64,000 nucleotides of DNA from an uncultured Caldimonas sp. (lineage in GTDB: Bacteria > Pseudomonadota > Gammaproteobacteria > Burkholderiales > Burkholderiaceae). A model generated the notes under the pieces. That model saw only the letters and a program-made list of their open reading frames with translations, made no database searches and had not been told where the DNA came from. Made by a program: the position numbers and the translations under genes. Below, in pieces: positions 53,617-64,000 of this stretch (positions are counted from its first letter, which is position 1; every line of letters begins with the position of its first letter). The stretch lies in the NCBI RefSeq assembly GCF_946480305.1, contig NZ_CAMLJQ010000017.1:27198-91197 (forward strand), in the 5' to 3' direction.

Positions 53617-54183
53617 TTGGCCAGCGAACGAGAACTGTCCGATTTCCTCAAGAGCGCAGACAAGCGCGCTTTCAAGCGAACGCTCTATGCAGTTCGCGAC
53701 GCCAACGCGGCACTGGATATCGTGCAGGATGCCATGATCCGGCTCGCCGAGAAGTACGGTGACCGCCCTTCGGCCGAATTGCCGCTACTCTTCCAACGTA
53801 TCCTTGCGAACGCGACTACCGATTGGTTTCGCCGCCAGAAGGTGCGCGATGCGGTCGTTCAGAGCTTCTCCTCGTTCGAATCGAACGACCCGGACGGGGA
53901 ATTCGACTTGCTTGAGATGCTGGAGGCCCTGGACGCTTCAGCGGGCACTGAGAGCGCATCCGACTCGGTGTCGCGGGCTCAATTGCTGCGTGCCATCGAG
54001 GCCGAGGTGGAGAAACTGCCGGCTCGTCAACGAGAGGCGTTTTTGATGCGTTACTGGGAAGAGCTCGACGTTGCCGAGACAGCCTCTGTCATGGGCTGCT
54101 CGGAAGGGAGTGTCAAGACGCACTGCTCCAGGGCGGTGCATACCTTGGCCCGTGCCCTGAGAGCCAAGGGAATTGCACCATGA
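53617..54183 (+). CDS. ECF-type RNA polymerase sigma factor
   Basis: This protein of about 188 residues has sigma region 2 (KRTLYAVRDANAALDIVQDA) and region 4 (LPARQREAFLMRYWEELDVAETASVMGCSEGSVKT). TTG 53617 (next residues ASERELSDFLKS) is chosen because relatives start there. The open frame continues to ATG 53443 without conservation, and no Shine-Dalgarno decides between them. The following gene (DUF3619) starts inside its stop (ATGA), and DUF3106 and RDD genes follow, an arrangement common in Burkholderiales. The DUF3619 membrane protein may be its regulator. Confidence 0.85.
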   Translation: MASERELSDFLKSADKRAFKRTLYAVRDANAALDIVQDAMIRLAEKYGDRPSAELPLLFQRILANATTDWFRRQKVRDAVVQSFSSFESNDPDGEFDLLEMLEALDASAGTESASDSVSRAQLLRAIEAEVEKLPARQREAFLMRYWEELDVAETASVMGCSEGSVKTHCSRAVHTLARALRAKGIAP

Positions 54184-54617
54184 AACCACTCTCACCCCAG
54201 CAAGCCTCAGAACTCGAGGCCCTCGAGGCTCGGTTCGCGCTGCGCGTCGGCGCGGCCCTCTCCGGGTCATCGACCGAACTCGGGCCGGACATCTCCGAGC
54301 GGTTGCGCTTCGCCCGGGAGCAGGCCGTGCGGCGTCGCAGGCAGCTGAGCGAGCAGGCGGCATCGACCATTGACAGCCGTGGGCGCGCTGCCGTGCTGGG
54401 AGGCGGATCCCGGCCAAGGCGATTGTTGTGGCTGTTTGCATCGGCATTGCCGTGGGTGCTGCTGTTCGCAGGCCTTTTCTACATCCACGACACGCACATG
54501 GAGCGCCAGCTGCGCGAAGTCGCGGATATCGACGCAGCCCTGCTCGCCGACGACCTTCCGCCGGCCGCCTACACCGACCCGGGATTCGCGGCGTTCCTCA
54601 AGGCCGCGGCGCGATGA
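54180..54617 (+). CDS. DUF3619 family membrane protein
   Basis: This 145-residue protein has a helical cytoplasmic part (1-80, with SERLRFAREQAVRRRR), one transmembrane helix (about 83-103, LLWLFASALPWVLLFAGLFY) and a short external part ending LPPAAYTDPGFAAFLKA. It overlaps the sigma gene by four bases and the DUF3106 gene by four. Size and membership in a sigma operon fit an anti-sigma role, but this is inference; the family has no proven function. Confidence 0.8.
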   Translation: MKPLSPQQASELEALEARFALRVGAALSGSSTELGPDISERLRFAREQAVRRRRQLSEQAASTIDSRGRAAVLGGGSRPRRLLWLFASALPWVLLFAGLFYIHDTHMERQLREVADIDAALLADDLPPAAYTDPGFAAFLKAAAR

Positions 54618-55405
54618 CTGACCGCGCGTTCCGCTTCGGTACCGCGTGCTCTGCCGTGCTCTGCGCAGCCATTGTGTACGGGCACCCGTCGTCGGAGGCC
54701 AGGGCGCAGCCCAAGCAGCAGCTCGCTTCCTCCACCGCCGAAGGCCCCGCCTGGAAGGACCTGTCGCCCGCGCAGCGCAGCGCACTGAGGCCACTTGAGC
54801 GCGAATGGGCTCACATCGACGAGCCCCGCAAGCGCAAGTGGTTGGAGATCGCTGCCCGCTTTCCCTCGATGAATCCTCCCGAGCGGACCAGACTGCAGGA
54901 ACGCATGACCGAGTGGGTCCGGCTCTCGCCCGAGGCCCGCACGACCGCGCGACTGAATTACCGGGAAGCAAAAGACGTCTCGCCGCAGGACAGGCGAAGC
55001 AGCTGGGAGGCCTACCAGGCATTGAGCGAAGAGGAGCGCCAGCGTCTCGCACGACAGGCGGCCCGCGCCCAGGAAAATCAACAGAGCCGCGCTTCCAAGA
55101 GTGCCGGCTCTTCGAAGCCGGGCTCGCAGCAGGCAAAATCGCGGTCGCAGGCGAAGTCGAACATCGTACCGAATCCGGCCTTCGCCTCTCGACCCAAGCC
55201 CGTTGCGCCGGTAATCCTCCAGGCCAAACCTGGCGCGACGACCACGTCCATCAGCAAGCGCCCGGCTCCGCCGTGGCACCAGCAGCCAGGCATGCCCAAG
55301 ATCGCCGCCACGCCGGATTTCATCGACTCGCACACGCTGCTGCCCAAAGTCGGGCCACAGGCGGTAGACCCGCTCCCGGCAGCTCCCTCAGCGCGTGGCA
55401 AATGA
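54614..55405 (+). CDS. DUF3106 domain protein, exported
   Basis: This 263-residue protein has an N-terminal signal peptide (about 1-31) and a DUF3106 domain (about 50-155). The domain has WKDLSPAQRSALRPLEREW and repeated R/E/K-rich helices (RLQERMTEWVRLSPEAR, LSEEERQRLARQA). A Ser/Lys/Pro-rich tail follows. The protein is probably periplasmic. ATG 54614 overlaps the previous stop. Function unknown. Confidence 0.8.
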   Translation: MTDRAFRFGTACSAVLCAAIVYGHPSSEARAQPKQQLASSTAEGPAWKDLSPAQRSALRPLEREWAHIDEPRKRKWLEIAARFPSMNPPERTRLQERMTEWVRLSPEARTTARLNYREAKDVSPQDRRSSWEAYQALSEEERQRLARQAARAQENQQSRASKSAGSSKPGSQQAKSRSQAKSNIVPNPAFASRPKPVAPVILQAKPGATTTSISKRPAPPWHQQPGMPKIAATPDFIDSHTLLPKVGPQAVDPLPAAPSARGK

Positions 55406-55947
55406 CGCCGAGCAAGGATCGCGGCGCACCGGCCGCCGAGGCCCAGGCCGCCCCCTCGCTTCGTCGACGCCTGGCCTGCTTCCTCTACGAAGGCGTGTTG
55501 CTGTTCGGCGTCGTGATGATCGCCGGATACCTGTTTTCCAGCCTCACACAGCAGCGGCATGCGTTGCAGGGCCGGCACGAACTGCAGGCCTTCATGTTCC
55601 TTGTGCTCGGCATCTATTTCGTGTGGTTCTGGTCGAGGGGTGGGCAGACACTGGCAATGAAGACGTGGCACATCCGGCTGGTGGCTGCCAACGGTTCGGT
55701 CGTGGGGCAGTGGCGCGCTCTGAGCCGGTTCTTTGCCAGCTGGATCTGGTTTCTTCCCTCCTTGCTCGCCATCTGGCTGTTCGACTGGCAGGGTTCGGCG
55801 TCAATTTTTGGTGCCATGGCCGTTTGGGTGCTGTTGTACGCGGGTTTGTCGCGACTCCATCCCCGGCGGCAATACTGGCACGATGCGGTGTGCGGGACCC
55901 AGCTCATATCGTGGCGTCAGCCCTCGCTCGGCAAGAGCAACGCATGA
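55402..55947 (+). CDS. RDD family membrane protein
   Basis: This 181-residue protein has four hydrophobic helices. The RDD domain opens with SLRRRLACFLYEGVLLFGVV (the second R-D-D position is altered to L-Y-E) and contains GQTLAMKTWHIRLVAANG. RDD proteins are small integral membrane proteins, some implicated in ion transport. It overlaps the DUF3106 stop by four bases and ends the sigma operon. Confidence 0.85.
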   Translation: MTPSKDRGAPAAEAQAAPSLRRRLACFLYEGVLLFGVVMIAGYLFSSLTQQRHALQGRHELQAFMFLVLGIYFVWFWSRGGQTLAMKTWHIRLVAANGSVVGQWRALSRFFASWIWFLPSLLAIWLFDWQGSASIFGAMAVWVLLYAGLSRLHPRRQYWHDAVCGTQLISWRQPSLGKSNA

Positions 55948-55962
55948 CAAGGCATTGACACC

Positions 55963-56364
55963 GTGCACACGCAAAATCCCGGCATCGAGAATCCACACAA
56001 GGGCCGCACGGGCTTGGCCCGCGTGATGCATGCAACCCGCTATTCCCTGGAAGGCCTCAAGACGGCGTACCAGGACGAGAGCGCGTTTCGGCAAGAGTCC
56101 TGGTTGGCAGCACTGATGCTGCCACTCGCCTTCTGGCTCGGGCGTACGTGGATCGAGGTTGCGGTGCTCGCAGGCTCGGTCATGCTGGTCTTGATCGTCG
56201 AGTTGCTGAATTCCGGCATCGAAACGGCGATCGATCGCGTTTCCTTCGAACTGCACCACCTTTCGAAGCGGGCCAAGGATCTGGGCAGCGCGGCGGTGTT
56301 CCTTTCCGTGCTGACGTGCTCCGGTATCTGGCTCGCGGCGCTCTATCAGCGCTTTGTCCCGTGA
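55963..56364 (+). CDS. dgkA: diacylglycerol kinase DgkA
   Basis: This 133-residue three-helix membrane enzyme has the signature ELLNSGIETAIDR with its catalytic Glu. It phosphorylates diacylglycerol for phospholipid recycling. GTG 55963 is used as start; AAGG is 11 bases upstream. It lies 15 bp after the RDD gene and may share its transcript. Confidence 0.92.
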   Translation: MHTQNPGIENPHKGRTGLARVMHATRYSLEGLKTAYQDESAFRQESWLAALMLPLAFWLGRTWIEVAVLAGSVMLVLIVELLNSGIETAIDRVSFELHHLSKRAKDLGSAAVFLSVLTCSGIWLAALYQRFVP

Positions 56365-56386
56365 CCTGCACGAGACGGAGGCACGC

Positions 56387-56971
56387 ATGAGCGTCTTTTC
56401 GGTGTGCGTGTACTGCGGTTCGCGTACAGGCAATTCACCGCTGTACGAGCAAGTCGCACGCGACGTCGGTCACTTCATTGGCCGCAACGGCTGGCAACTG
56501 GTGTATGGCGGCGGCCGTGCCGGGCTGATGGGTGTGGTGGCGGATGCCGCGCTTGCTTCCGGAGGCACCGCGGTGGGCGTCATTCCGCAGGCCTTGCTCG
56601 AACGGGAGCTGGGTCATCGCGGGCTGACCGAGTTGCACATCGTGCAAACGATGCACGAACGCAAAAAGATGATGGCTGAGCGGGCCGACGCCTTTCTCGC
56701 CCTGCCAGGTGGTATCGGCACGTTCGAGGAGCTGTTCGAGGTCTGGACGTGGCGCCAGTTGGGCTACCACGACAAGCCGCTCGGCCTGCTCAACAGCGAG
56801 GGCTATTACGACCAGTTGCTGGCCTTCATGCAACACACGCAGCGCGCGGGATTCGTGGCGCAGTCGCAGGTCGACCTGCTCGAAATCGATCACCGTCCCG
56901 AAGCGCTGCTCACGCGCCTTGCACAGCTTGCGCTCCAGGCCAGCGCGCCAGACGACTACGAACGCATCTGA
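56387..56971 (+). CDS. LOG-family protein (TIGR00730, cytokinin riboside monophosphate phosphoribohydrolase-like)
   Basis: This 194-residue Rossmann-fold protein has the LOG motifs GGGRAGLMGVVAD and PGGIGTFEELFEVW, with Arg and Glu of the active site. Relatives release adenine or cytokinin bases from nucleotide monophosphates, or act as general nucleotide hydrolases in bacteria. GACGGAG precedes ATG 56387. It follows dgkA by 22 bp and ends at a shared terminator. Confidence 0.9.
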   Translation: MSVFSVCVYCGSRTGNSPLYEQVARDVGHFIGRNGWQLVYGGGRAGLMGVVADAALASGGTAVGVIPQALLERELGHRGLTELHIVQTMHERKKMMAERADAFLALPGGIGTFEELFEVWTWRQLGYHDKPLGLLNSEGYYDQLLAFMQHTQRAGFVAQSQVDLLEIDHRPEALLTRLAQLALQASAPDDYERI

Positions 56972-56977
56972 CCCGCA

Positions 56978-57015
56978 CAAACGAAGAAGCCCGCTGTAGC
57001 GGGCCTCTTCGTTTG
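56978..57015. terminator. bidirectional terminator between the LOG gene and glnB
   Basis: A stem of about 17 bp with one A-C mismatch (left arm 56978-56994, right arm 56999-57015, loop TGTA) is flanked by AAA and TTT. It separates convergent genes. Confidence 0.85.
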
Positions 57016-57029
57016 CAGGTTTCCGCAGC

Positions 57030-59101
<2,072 letters not shown>

Positions 59102-59117
59102 CGAGGAATGCTGGGAA

Positions 59118-60305
59118 ATGCACGTGACAAAAGGGTCGATCGATTATGTCACCCACGTTCATCACAACATCGACGAGATCGATGCAACCGCCTGGGACAA
59201 GCTGGCGCAATCGGCGGGAGGAAGCCCTTTCCTGCTGCATGCGTGGCTGAAGGCGTTGCACGATTCCGGCAGCGCTGCTCCGTCAACCGGATGGTCTCCC
59301 AGCTTCCTCACCCTGCACCGGCACGGCGCGCTGGTGGCCGGCTGTGTCCTCTACCTGAAGGACCACTCCTACGGAGAGTATGTGTTCGACTGGGCATGGG
59401 CCGACGCTTACGAACGCCACGGCCTCCCTTACTACCCCAAGCTGCTTGGGGCCATTCCGTTCACCCCGGTGCCCGGTCCGCGGCTGCTCGCTTCAGATGA
59501 TGCAGCACGCAGTGCGCTCTTGCGCAGCGTGGAATCCCTCGCCCGGCAGCTCGAGTTGTCGTCCGCCCACCTGCTGTTCCTCACCGACGAAGACCGGCGC
59601 GCCGCTGAATGCCAGGGTTGGCTGGTGCGCAGTACCGTGCAGTTCCATTGGCATAACCGCGCGCCGCACGCGTACGTCGACTTCAGCGAGTTCCTTTCGT
59701 CACTGCAGAGAGACAAACGCAAGAAGATCCTGCAGGAACGTCGGCGGGTCGCCGACGCAGGGGTAACCTTTCAGGCCCTGCGCGGGGAAGATATCCAAGA
59801 ACGGCACTGGGACTTCTTCTACGAGTGCTACTGCGCGACCTATCGTGCACACCACTCCACGCCCTACCTGACCCGGCAGTTCTTCGCGCTCGCAGCGGAA
59901 CAAATGGCTCCGCACTGGTTGCTGTTCATCGCTCGTCGAGATGGCCGCCCGGTTGCGTCCTCGCTGATTGCGCTCGACCCGCGTGGCAAGCGCGCCTTCG
60001 GCCGCTACTGGGGCGCGCTGGAATACATCGAATGTCTGCACTTCGAGGCCTGCTATTACCAACCGCTGCAGTGGTGCATCGCGCACGGATACGAAGTCTT
60101 CGAAGGGGGTGCTCAAGGTGAACACAAGATGGCCCGGGGCCTCCTGCCGGTGCGCACATGGTCCGCTCATTGGCTCAGCCACCCTGCCTTTTCGGACGCA
60201 GTCTCCCGCTTCCTCGAAAGAGAGGGCCGAGGCGTCGACGCCTACGTAGACGAATTGGCCGACCGCAACCCGTTCAAGCCTTCCTTCGGCCCAACGCCTC
60301 GTTGA
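59118..60305 (+). CDS. FemAB/GNAT-like protein (peptidogalycan biosynthesis domain, DUF482)
   Basis: This 395-residue protein of the DUF482 (PF04339) family has the opening DEIDATAWDKLAQSAGGSPF and central YPKLLGAIPFTPVPGPRLL. The C-terminal GRYWGALEYIECLHFEACYY and FEGGAQGEHKMARG are hallmark motifs of these GNAT-like proteins. The biochemical role is not established. ATG 59118 is 16 bp from the divergent nadE start; later GTG codons could be used. Confidence 0.88.
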   Translation: MHVTKGSIDYVTHVHHNIDEIDATAWDKLAQSAGGSPFLLHAWLKALHDSGSAAPSTGWSPSFLTLHRHGALVAGCVLYLKDHSYGEYVFDWAWADAYERHGLPYYPKLLGAIPFTPVPGPRLLASDDAARSALLRSVESLARQLELSSAHLLFLTDEDRRAAECQGWLVRSTVQFHWHNRAPHAYVDFSEFLSSLQRDKRKKILQERRRVADAGVTFQALRGEDIQERHWDFFYECYCATYRAHHSTPYLTRQFFALAAEQMAPHWLLFIARRDGRPVASSLIALDPRGKRAFGRYWGALEYIECLHFEACYYQPLQWCIAHGYEVFEGGAQGEHKMARGLLPVRTWSAHWLSHPAFSDAVSRFLEREGRGVDAYVDELADRNPFKPSFGPTPR

Positions 60306-60320
60306 GAGCTCTCATCGCCC

Positions 60321-61124
60321 ATGCCATCCGAATTCTTCGCCGTTGTTTCTGCCTGCTACGACGAAGATGACTCGATCGTCGAGCGATGCGTGCAGTCCGT
60401 CCGCGACCAGGAGGTCGCGTGGCCCGTGCGTCATTACGTCGTCTGCGATGGCTTCCATCGCAAGCTCCCCTCGGACGTGCATGCTGTCACGCTGCCTCAC
60501 ACCTCGAGCGACTGCGGCGACACGCCTCGATGCATCGGCGCGGCCCTGGCGATCCGCGACGGTTGTAGCGGACTGATGTTTCTGGACATCGACAACACGC
60601 TGCACCCGCACCACCTCGCACATGCGCTGCGTCTGCATCGCTCGACTCGCGCCGCCATTGTCCTGGCGCAGCGGCGCTTTCTGCGCCCCGACGGCACGGA
60701 ACTCCCGCTGCTGAGCGTCGAAGACCGCGACCATCTGCACGTCGACACCAATTGCTTCGTGCTGTTCGGTGCTGCGATCGGGGAGGTGCTGAGATGGGCG
60801 ACAGTGCCCCGCTCGCTCGCGTGCATCGGCGACCGCGTGTTCTGGGAAATGCTTCGTGAGACGCCGCACACCAAGGCGGCCACTCATCTCCCCACGGTCC
60901 GGTACGCATGCCGGTGGGCCGCCTCATATGAGGCGGTGGGCGAAACACCGCCGCCAGGCAGCAAGCGCCTCGAACCCGCGCTCGCAGCCCTTGGGGAATG
61001 GTGGAACCAACTGAGCGAAGCTGACAGAGAGGCGACAGCGGCGCGGCTGCCTGCGCGAATCGTGCTGTGGCTTCGCAGCTTCTCCGCGAACGCAGCAAGC
61101 CTGCCCGGCTCCGCTATTCCTTGA
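60321..61124 (+). CDS. family 2-like glycosyltransferase
   Basis: This 267-residue protein has a GT-A fold: FAVVSACYDEDDSIVERCVQS at the N-terminus and a DxD-type motif in LMFLDIDNTL (about 90). A later DRVFWEML stands where the acceptor-site ED often lies. There is no transmembrane helix. It follows the DUF482 gene by 15 bp. Its 3' end overlaps the convergent peptidase gene by 11 bp. Donor and acceptor are unknown. Confidence 0.75.
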   Translation: MPSEFFAVVSACYDEDDSIVERCVQSVRDQEVAWPVRHYVVCDGFHRKLPSDVHAVTLPHTSSDCGDTPRCIGAALAIRDGCSGLMFLDIDNTLHPHHLAHALRLHRSTRAAIVLAQRRFLRPDGTELPLLSVEDRDHLHVDTNCFVLFGAAIGEVLRWATVPRSLACIGDRVFWEMLRETPHTKAATHLPTVRYACRWAASYEAVGETPPPGSKRLEPALAALGEWWNQLSEADREATAARLPARIVLWLRSFSANAASLPGSAIP

Positions 61125-63840
61125 AGTCTCCCCCGACGCCGATCACCAGTTGCTCGGGCTTCACGTATTTGCGTAGCGCCTCGTTGACCTGATTCAACGT
61201 GAGCTTGCCAAGGGCATCGTCCACCTGCTTCGACACCAGAAACGTGCGATCGAGATGCAAATTCTCCGACAACGCGACCGCCAAATTCCGGTCCTGCGCA
61301 CGCGACAGCCGACGGAAGCTCAGCAACCCTTGTCGGCCTTGGTCGAGCTCCTGCTGTGAAAAACCCTCCGCCAATGCGCGGGCAAGCTCCTCACGGATAG
61401 CCTGCTCCACGCGAGCGCGGTTCTGGGGAGCAAAGATGGCCGTGGCCGACCATACGGAGTATGGCTCCCACGCATTCCATTGCACGAATGAATGGACATC
61501 GTAGGACAGGCCTTCTGCCTCCCGTATACGAGCCCACAGCCGCGAATTGCCGCCCTGCCCCAACAAGTAGTTCGCCATCGTCAACGCCGGGTAGTCGGGG
61601 TGCAACTCCTTCAACGGCAGAGGCAGGCCCATGCGCAGATACGCGTTCTGCTTGTCCGGCGTGCGAATCACCACACGCCGCGGTTCAACATCAACATAAG
61701 GCGCCGGCACCCTTGCATACGGCTCCGGGCTGCGCCAGTTTCCGAAGGACCGCTCCAGGGCGCCGCGCACTGCAGTAACGTCAAAATCACCAACCGCGGA
61801 GAATTGTGCGTTCGAAGCGCCATAGAAGCGCTTGTGAAAGGCGCGAATGTCGGCAATGGTGGCTTGTCGAAGCGCTGAAATCCGCTCGTCGAATGTCAAC
61901 ACGTGGCGTACATCGCCGGGGGGATACGGATTGAACGCCTGATCGATCTCAAGATCGACCAACGCCTCCGGATCCTTGCGCTCGTCTTCCACTGCAGCGA
62001 TGGATTGGCGGCGCACCTCTTCCAAAGCTTCCGGCGGAAACACCGGCTCGCGAAGCATCTCGGAAACCAATGCGATCAACGCAGGCAAATGTTCGCGGCG
62101 CGTCGACATCGCCACCGAAACCCCCGTCGGCCCTCCCGAAATGGCCAGTTCGGCCTGCAGCTTGTCGAGCTGGTCCTGCAACTGCTGCCGTGTATGCTTT
62201 GACGTGCCTTTGTCCAGCAAAGAGGCCGTCAGCTGCCCCACGGTCGAGAGCCCTTTCAAGCTCTGTTCGTTCCCAAAGCGCAACCGCAGCTGCGCCGTGA
62301 CCGTTCCCCCGCGGGTACCCTTCGACAGCAGCGCGGCTTCGAGCCCGCTCTCCAATGTGAGCCGTTGCGTCCGACGCTCGATGTTCTCCGGAGACGCATC
62401 GAACGCTTCGGCAAGCTTGACCTGCGAATCCCCTACGTAGCCCTTCAACATCTGAGCCACATCTACCCGGGCCGGAGGCGGGGCACGTTCGGGATCGACC
62501 GTGGGGACATAAGTGGCCAGCGTCCGGTTCGAACGAAGCAGGCGCTCCTGCGCGACCCGTTGCACGTCTGCAAGCGCGATGCTGCGGACGCGGTCTCGGT
62601 TGAGGAAAAAGAGTCGCCAATCGCCCGCTGCGATAGCCTCGGAAAGCGCGACACCGACGCGCTCAGGGTCGGCAAATACCAGGTCCCAGTCATTCAACCA
62701 CTTGGTGCGGGCTCTTTGCAGTTCATCAGGCCCAAAGGGCTGGCGCTCAATCGATTCGAGCGTCGAAAGCAGCACCTCCTGCGCCTTCTGCACATCCTGT
62801 TCAGGCCCCAATTGCGCTCCAAAGACCGCGAATCCAGGATCGGCGAGGGCTTGGGAGAACCCAAAAACAGCGGCGGCGTGCCCCTGCTCTACCAGTGCGC
62901 GGTGGAGTCGACCCGACGGTGTCTCTGCCATCATCAGTTCCACCATCTCAACTGCCGGGTAGTCCGGATGAGCTGCTGGCGGAACGTGATACATCGCATA
63001 TAACAGCGGCGTTCCTCCTACCCTTCGCAGGGTCACACTGCGCTCCCCATCCTGGACCGGGTCAAGCGTGTAGAGCGTGGGGAGCTGGCGTTTCGGCTTC
63101 GGTAGCTTGCCGAAGAACTCAGAAATCCATTGGAGAACGACGCGTGGCTCGAACTTTCCAGCAACGATAAGTGTCGCGTTGTCCGGCTGATAGTAGCGGC
63201 GGTAAAACGCTTGCAAACGTCCGATGTCCACGTTCTCTACGTCTGCCCTGGCGCCGATCGTGCTCTTGCCGTAGTTGTGCCACTGGTACATCGAGGCCAG
63301 GCCTTTTTCGAAAAGAATTCGTCCTGGGCTGTTCTCCCCTCGCTCCATTTCGTTGCGCACCACCGTCATCTCAGTTTCGAGGTCACGCTTCGAAATGAAA
63401 CTATTCAACATTGCATCGGCCTGCCACCCCAAGTACCAGCGCAAATTCTCATCGTTCGCGGAAAAGCTCGCGAAATAGTTCGTGCGATCAACCCATGTCG
63501 TGCCATTTGCACGCAGCCCTCGCTTGGTGAACTCCCCCCATACGTTAGGGTGCTGTGGAGTCCCCTTGAAAATAAGGTGCTCCAGCAAATGCGCCATACC
63601 CGTCTCACCATAGCTCTCATGCCGGGAGCCGACCTTGTAGGTGAGATTGACGGTGGTGGAGGGTTTTGACGGGTCGGGGATCAGCAATATCTGCAGTCCG
63701 TTTCCCAACCGATATTCGGTAATGCCCTCAACCGTGGTCACCTCTCGAACTGCTGAGGGCAACCGCTGGTTGCCACTCGCCAACAATGGGGTGACACAGA
63801 GCAGCACTGCGAAGAGGCGCAAGAGCACGCGAGCAAGCAT
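61114..63840 (-). CDS. M16 family zinc metallopeptidase (pitrilysin-like), exported
   Basis: This 908-residue protein has a signal peptide (about 1-22) and two M16 repeats. The active N-terminal half has the inverted zinc motif HLLEH (His84, Glu87, His88) and ERGENSP downstream. The second half (about 480-880) lacks the zinc motif, and its GQGGNSRLWARIREAEGLSYDVHS segment is the substrate-binding signature. Single-chain double-domain M16 enzymes degrade peptides in the periplasm. ATG 63840 is chosen because the signal peptide starts there. Confidence 0.93.
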   Translation of the reverse strand: MLARVLLRLFAVLLCVTPLLASGNQRLPSAVREVTTVEGITEYRLGNGLQILLIPDPSKPSTTVNLTYKVGSRHESYGETGMAHLLEHLIFKGTPQHPNVWGEFTKRGLRANGTTWVDRTNYFASFSANDENLRWYLGWQADAMLNSFISKRDLETEMTVVRNEMERGENSPGRILFEKGLASMYQWHNYGKSTIGARADVENVDIGRLQAFYRRYYQPDNATLIVAGKFEPRVVLQWISEFFGKLPKPKRQLPTLYTLDPVQDGERSVTLRRVGGTPLLYAMYHVPPAAHPDYPAVEMVELMMAETPSGRLHRALVEQGHAAAVFGFSQALADPGFAVFGAQLGPEQDVQKAQEVLLSTLESIERQPFGPDELQRARTKWLNDWDLVFADPERVGVALSEAIAAGDWRLFFLNRDRVRSIALADVQRVAQERLLRSNRTLATYVPTVDPERAPPPARVDVAQMLKGYVGDSQVKLAEAFDASPENIERRTQRLTLESGLEAALLSKGTRGGTVTAQLRLRFGNEQSLKGLSTVGQLTASLLDKGTSKHTRQQLQDQLDKLQAELAISGGPTGVSVAMSTRREHLPALIALVSEMLREPVFPPEALEEVRRQSIAAVEDERKDPEALVDLEIDQAFNPYPPGDVRHVLTFDERISALRQATIADIRAFHKRFYGASNAQFSAVGDFDVTAVRGALERSFGNWRSPEPYARVPAPYVDVEPRRVVIRTPDKQNAYLRMGLPLPLKELHPDYPALTMANYLLGQGGNSRLWARIREAEGLSYDVHSFVQWNAWEPYSVWSATAIFAPQNRARVEQAIREELARALAEGFSQQELDQGRQGLLSFRRLSRAQDRNLAVALSENLHLDRTFLVSKQVDDALGKLTLNQVNEALRKYVKPEQLVIGVGGDFKE

Positions 63841-63962
63841 CAATTTCTCCCGAATGTTCTCGTTGTTGTGACCAGATTCCTCGCGCAGCGTTCCACGATT
63901 GTGTGCGCATCTTACGATTTGACCGGCCGACGGGAATACGTTACTCGAATTCCCCAAAAGCA

Positions 63963-63995
63963 AAACCCCCTGCATTCGAGAGAATGAGGGGGTTT
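63963..63995 (-). terminator. intrinsic terminator of a gene beyond the right edge
   Basis: On the minus strand AAACCCCC and CATTC arms pair with GAATG and GGGGGTTT (63963-63995) around a GAGA-complement loop, followed by TTTTGCTTTT. It would end a minus-strand gene lying to the right, before the peptidase promoter. Confidence 0.75.
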
Positions 63996-64000
63996 GATGC

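Overview
The window is GC-rich DNA from a betaproteobacterium, most likely a Burkholderiales of the Rubrivivax/Leptothrix/Caldimonas type. This is inferred from the gene content and order: tig-clpP-clpX-lon, ilvB-ilvH-ilvC / pssA / leuA, hpnC-hpnD-hpnE, and a sigma factor followed by DUF3619, DUF3106 and RDD genes. No ribosomal RNA, transposase, integrase or CRISPR array was seen.

Positions 1 to about 27,100 form an accessory region that carries the marks of a type III secretion (T3SS) regulon, although no core T3SS gene lies in the window. It holds an HrpB/HrpX-type AraC activator (1290-2753). It also holds several TTCGB-N15-TTCGB (PIP/hrpII-like) promoter elements, three of which have a YANNNT -10 at exactly N30-N32. 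Ser/Pro-rich secretion-substrate-like proteins lie at 1-159, 451-1011 and 8006-8662. A protein that reads as two CesT-type chaperone domains in tandem lies at 6676-7611. A translationally coupled chaperone/large-effector pair lies at 26982-24054. Several regulators have degenerate receiver domains (3649, 17206, 19058, 20201). Embedded in the region are a type IV pilus minor-pilin operon (fimT-pilV-pilW-pilX-pilY1-pilE, 14917-8723, minus) whose PilY1 has an N-terminal L-type-lectin-like domain, and a NarL-type two-component pair (17044-15105). A spermidine-synthase-like protein, a JmjC/cupin-8 protein and a GNAT protein follow.

From tRNA-Gly (27761-27836) rightwards the content is housekeeping. 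Protein quality control comes first: lon, clpX, clpP and tig, then tRNA-Leu. An RND efflux pair follows, with a TetR-type operator upstream but no tetR gene in view. Next is the squalene/hopanoid operon hpnCDE. Then come a TIGR03790-type protein, lutB-lutA (lactate oxidation, no lutC) divergent from an IclR regulator, and a PBP7-type endopeptidase.

Branched-chain amino acid genes follow: leuA preceded by a classical leucine attenuator (leader peptide with four consecutive Leu codons plus a terminator), pssA, ilvC, ilvH and ilvB. After these come a sigma factor operon, dgkA, a LOG-family gene, glnB-nadE, a FemAB/GNAT-like gene, a glycosyltransferase and an M16 peptidase. Intrinsic terminators separate most convergent units.
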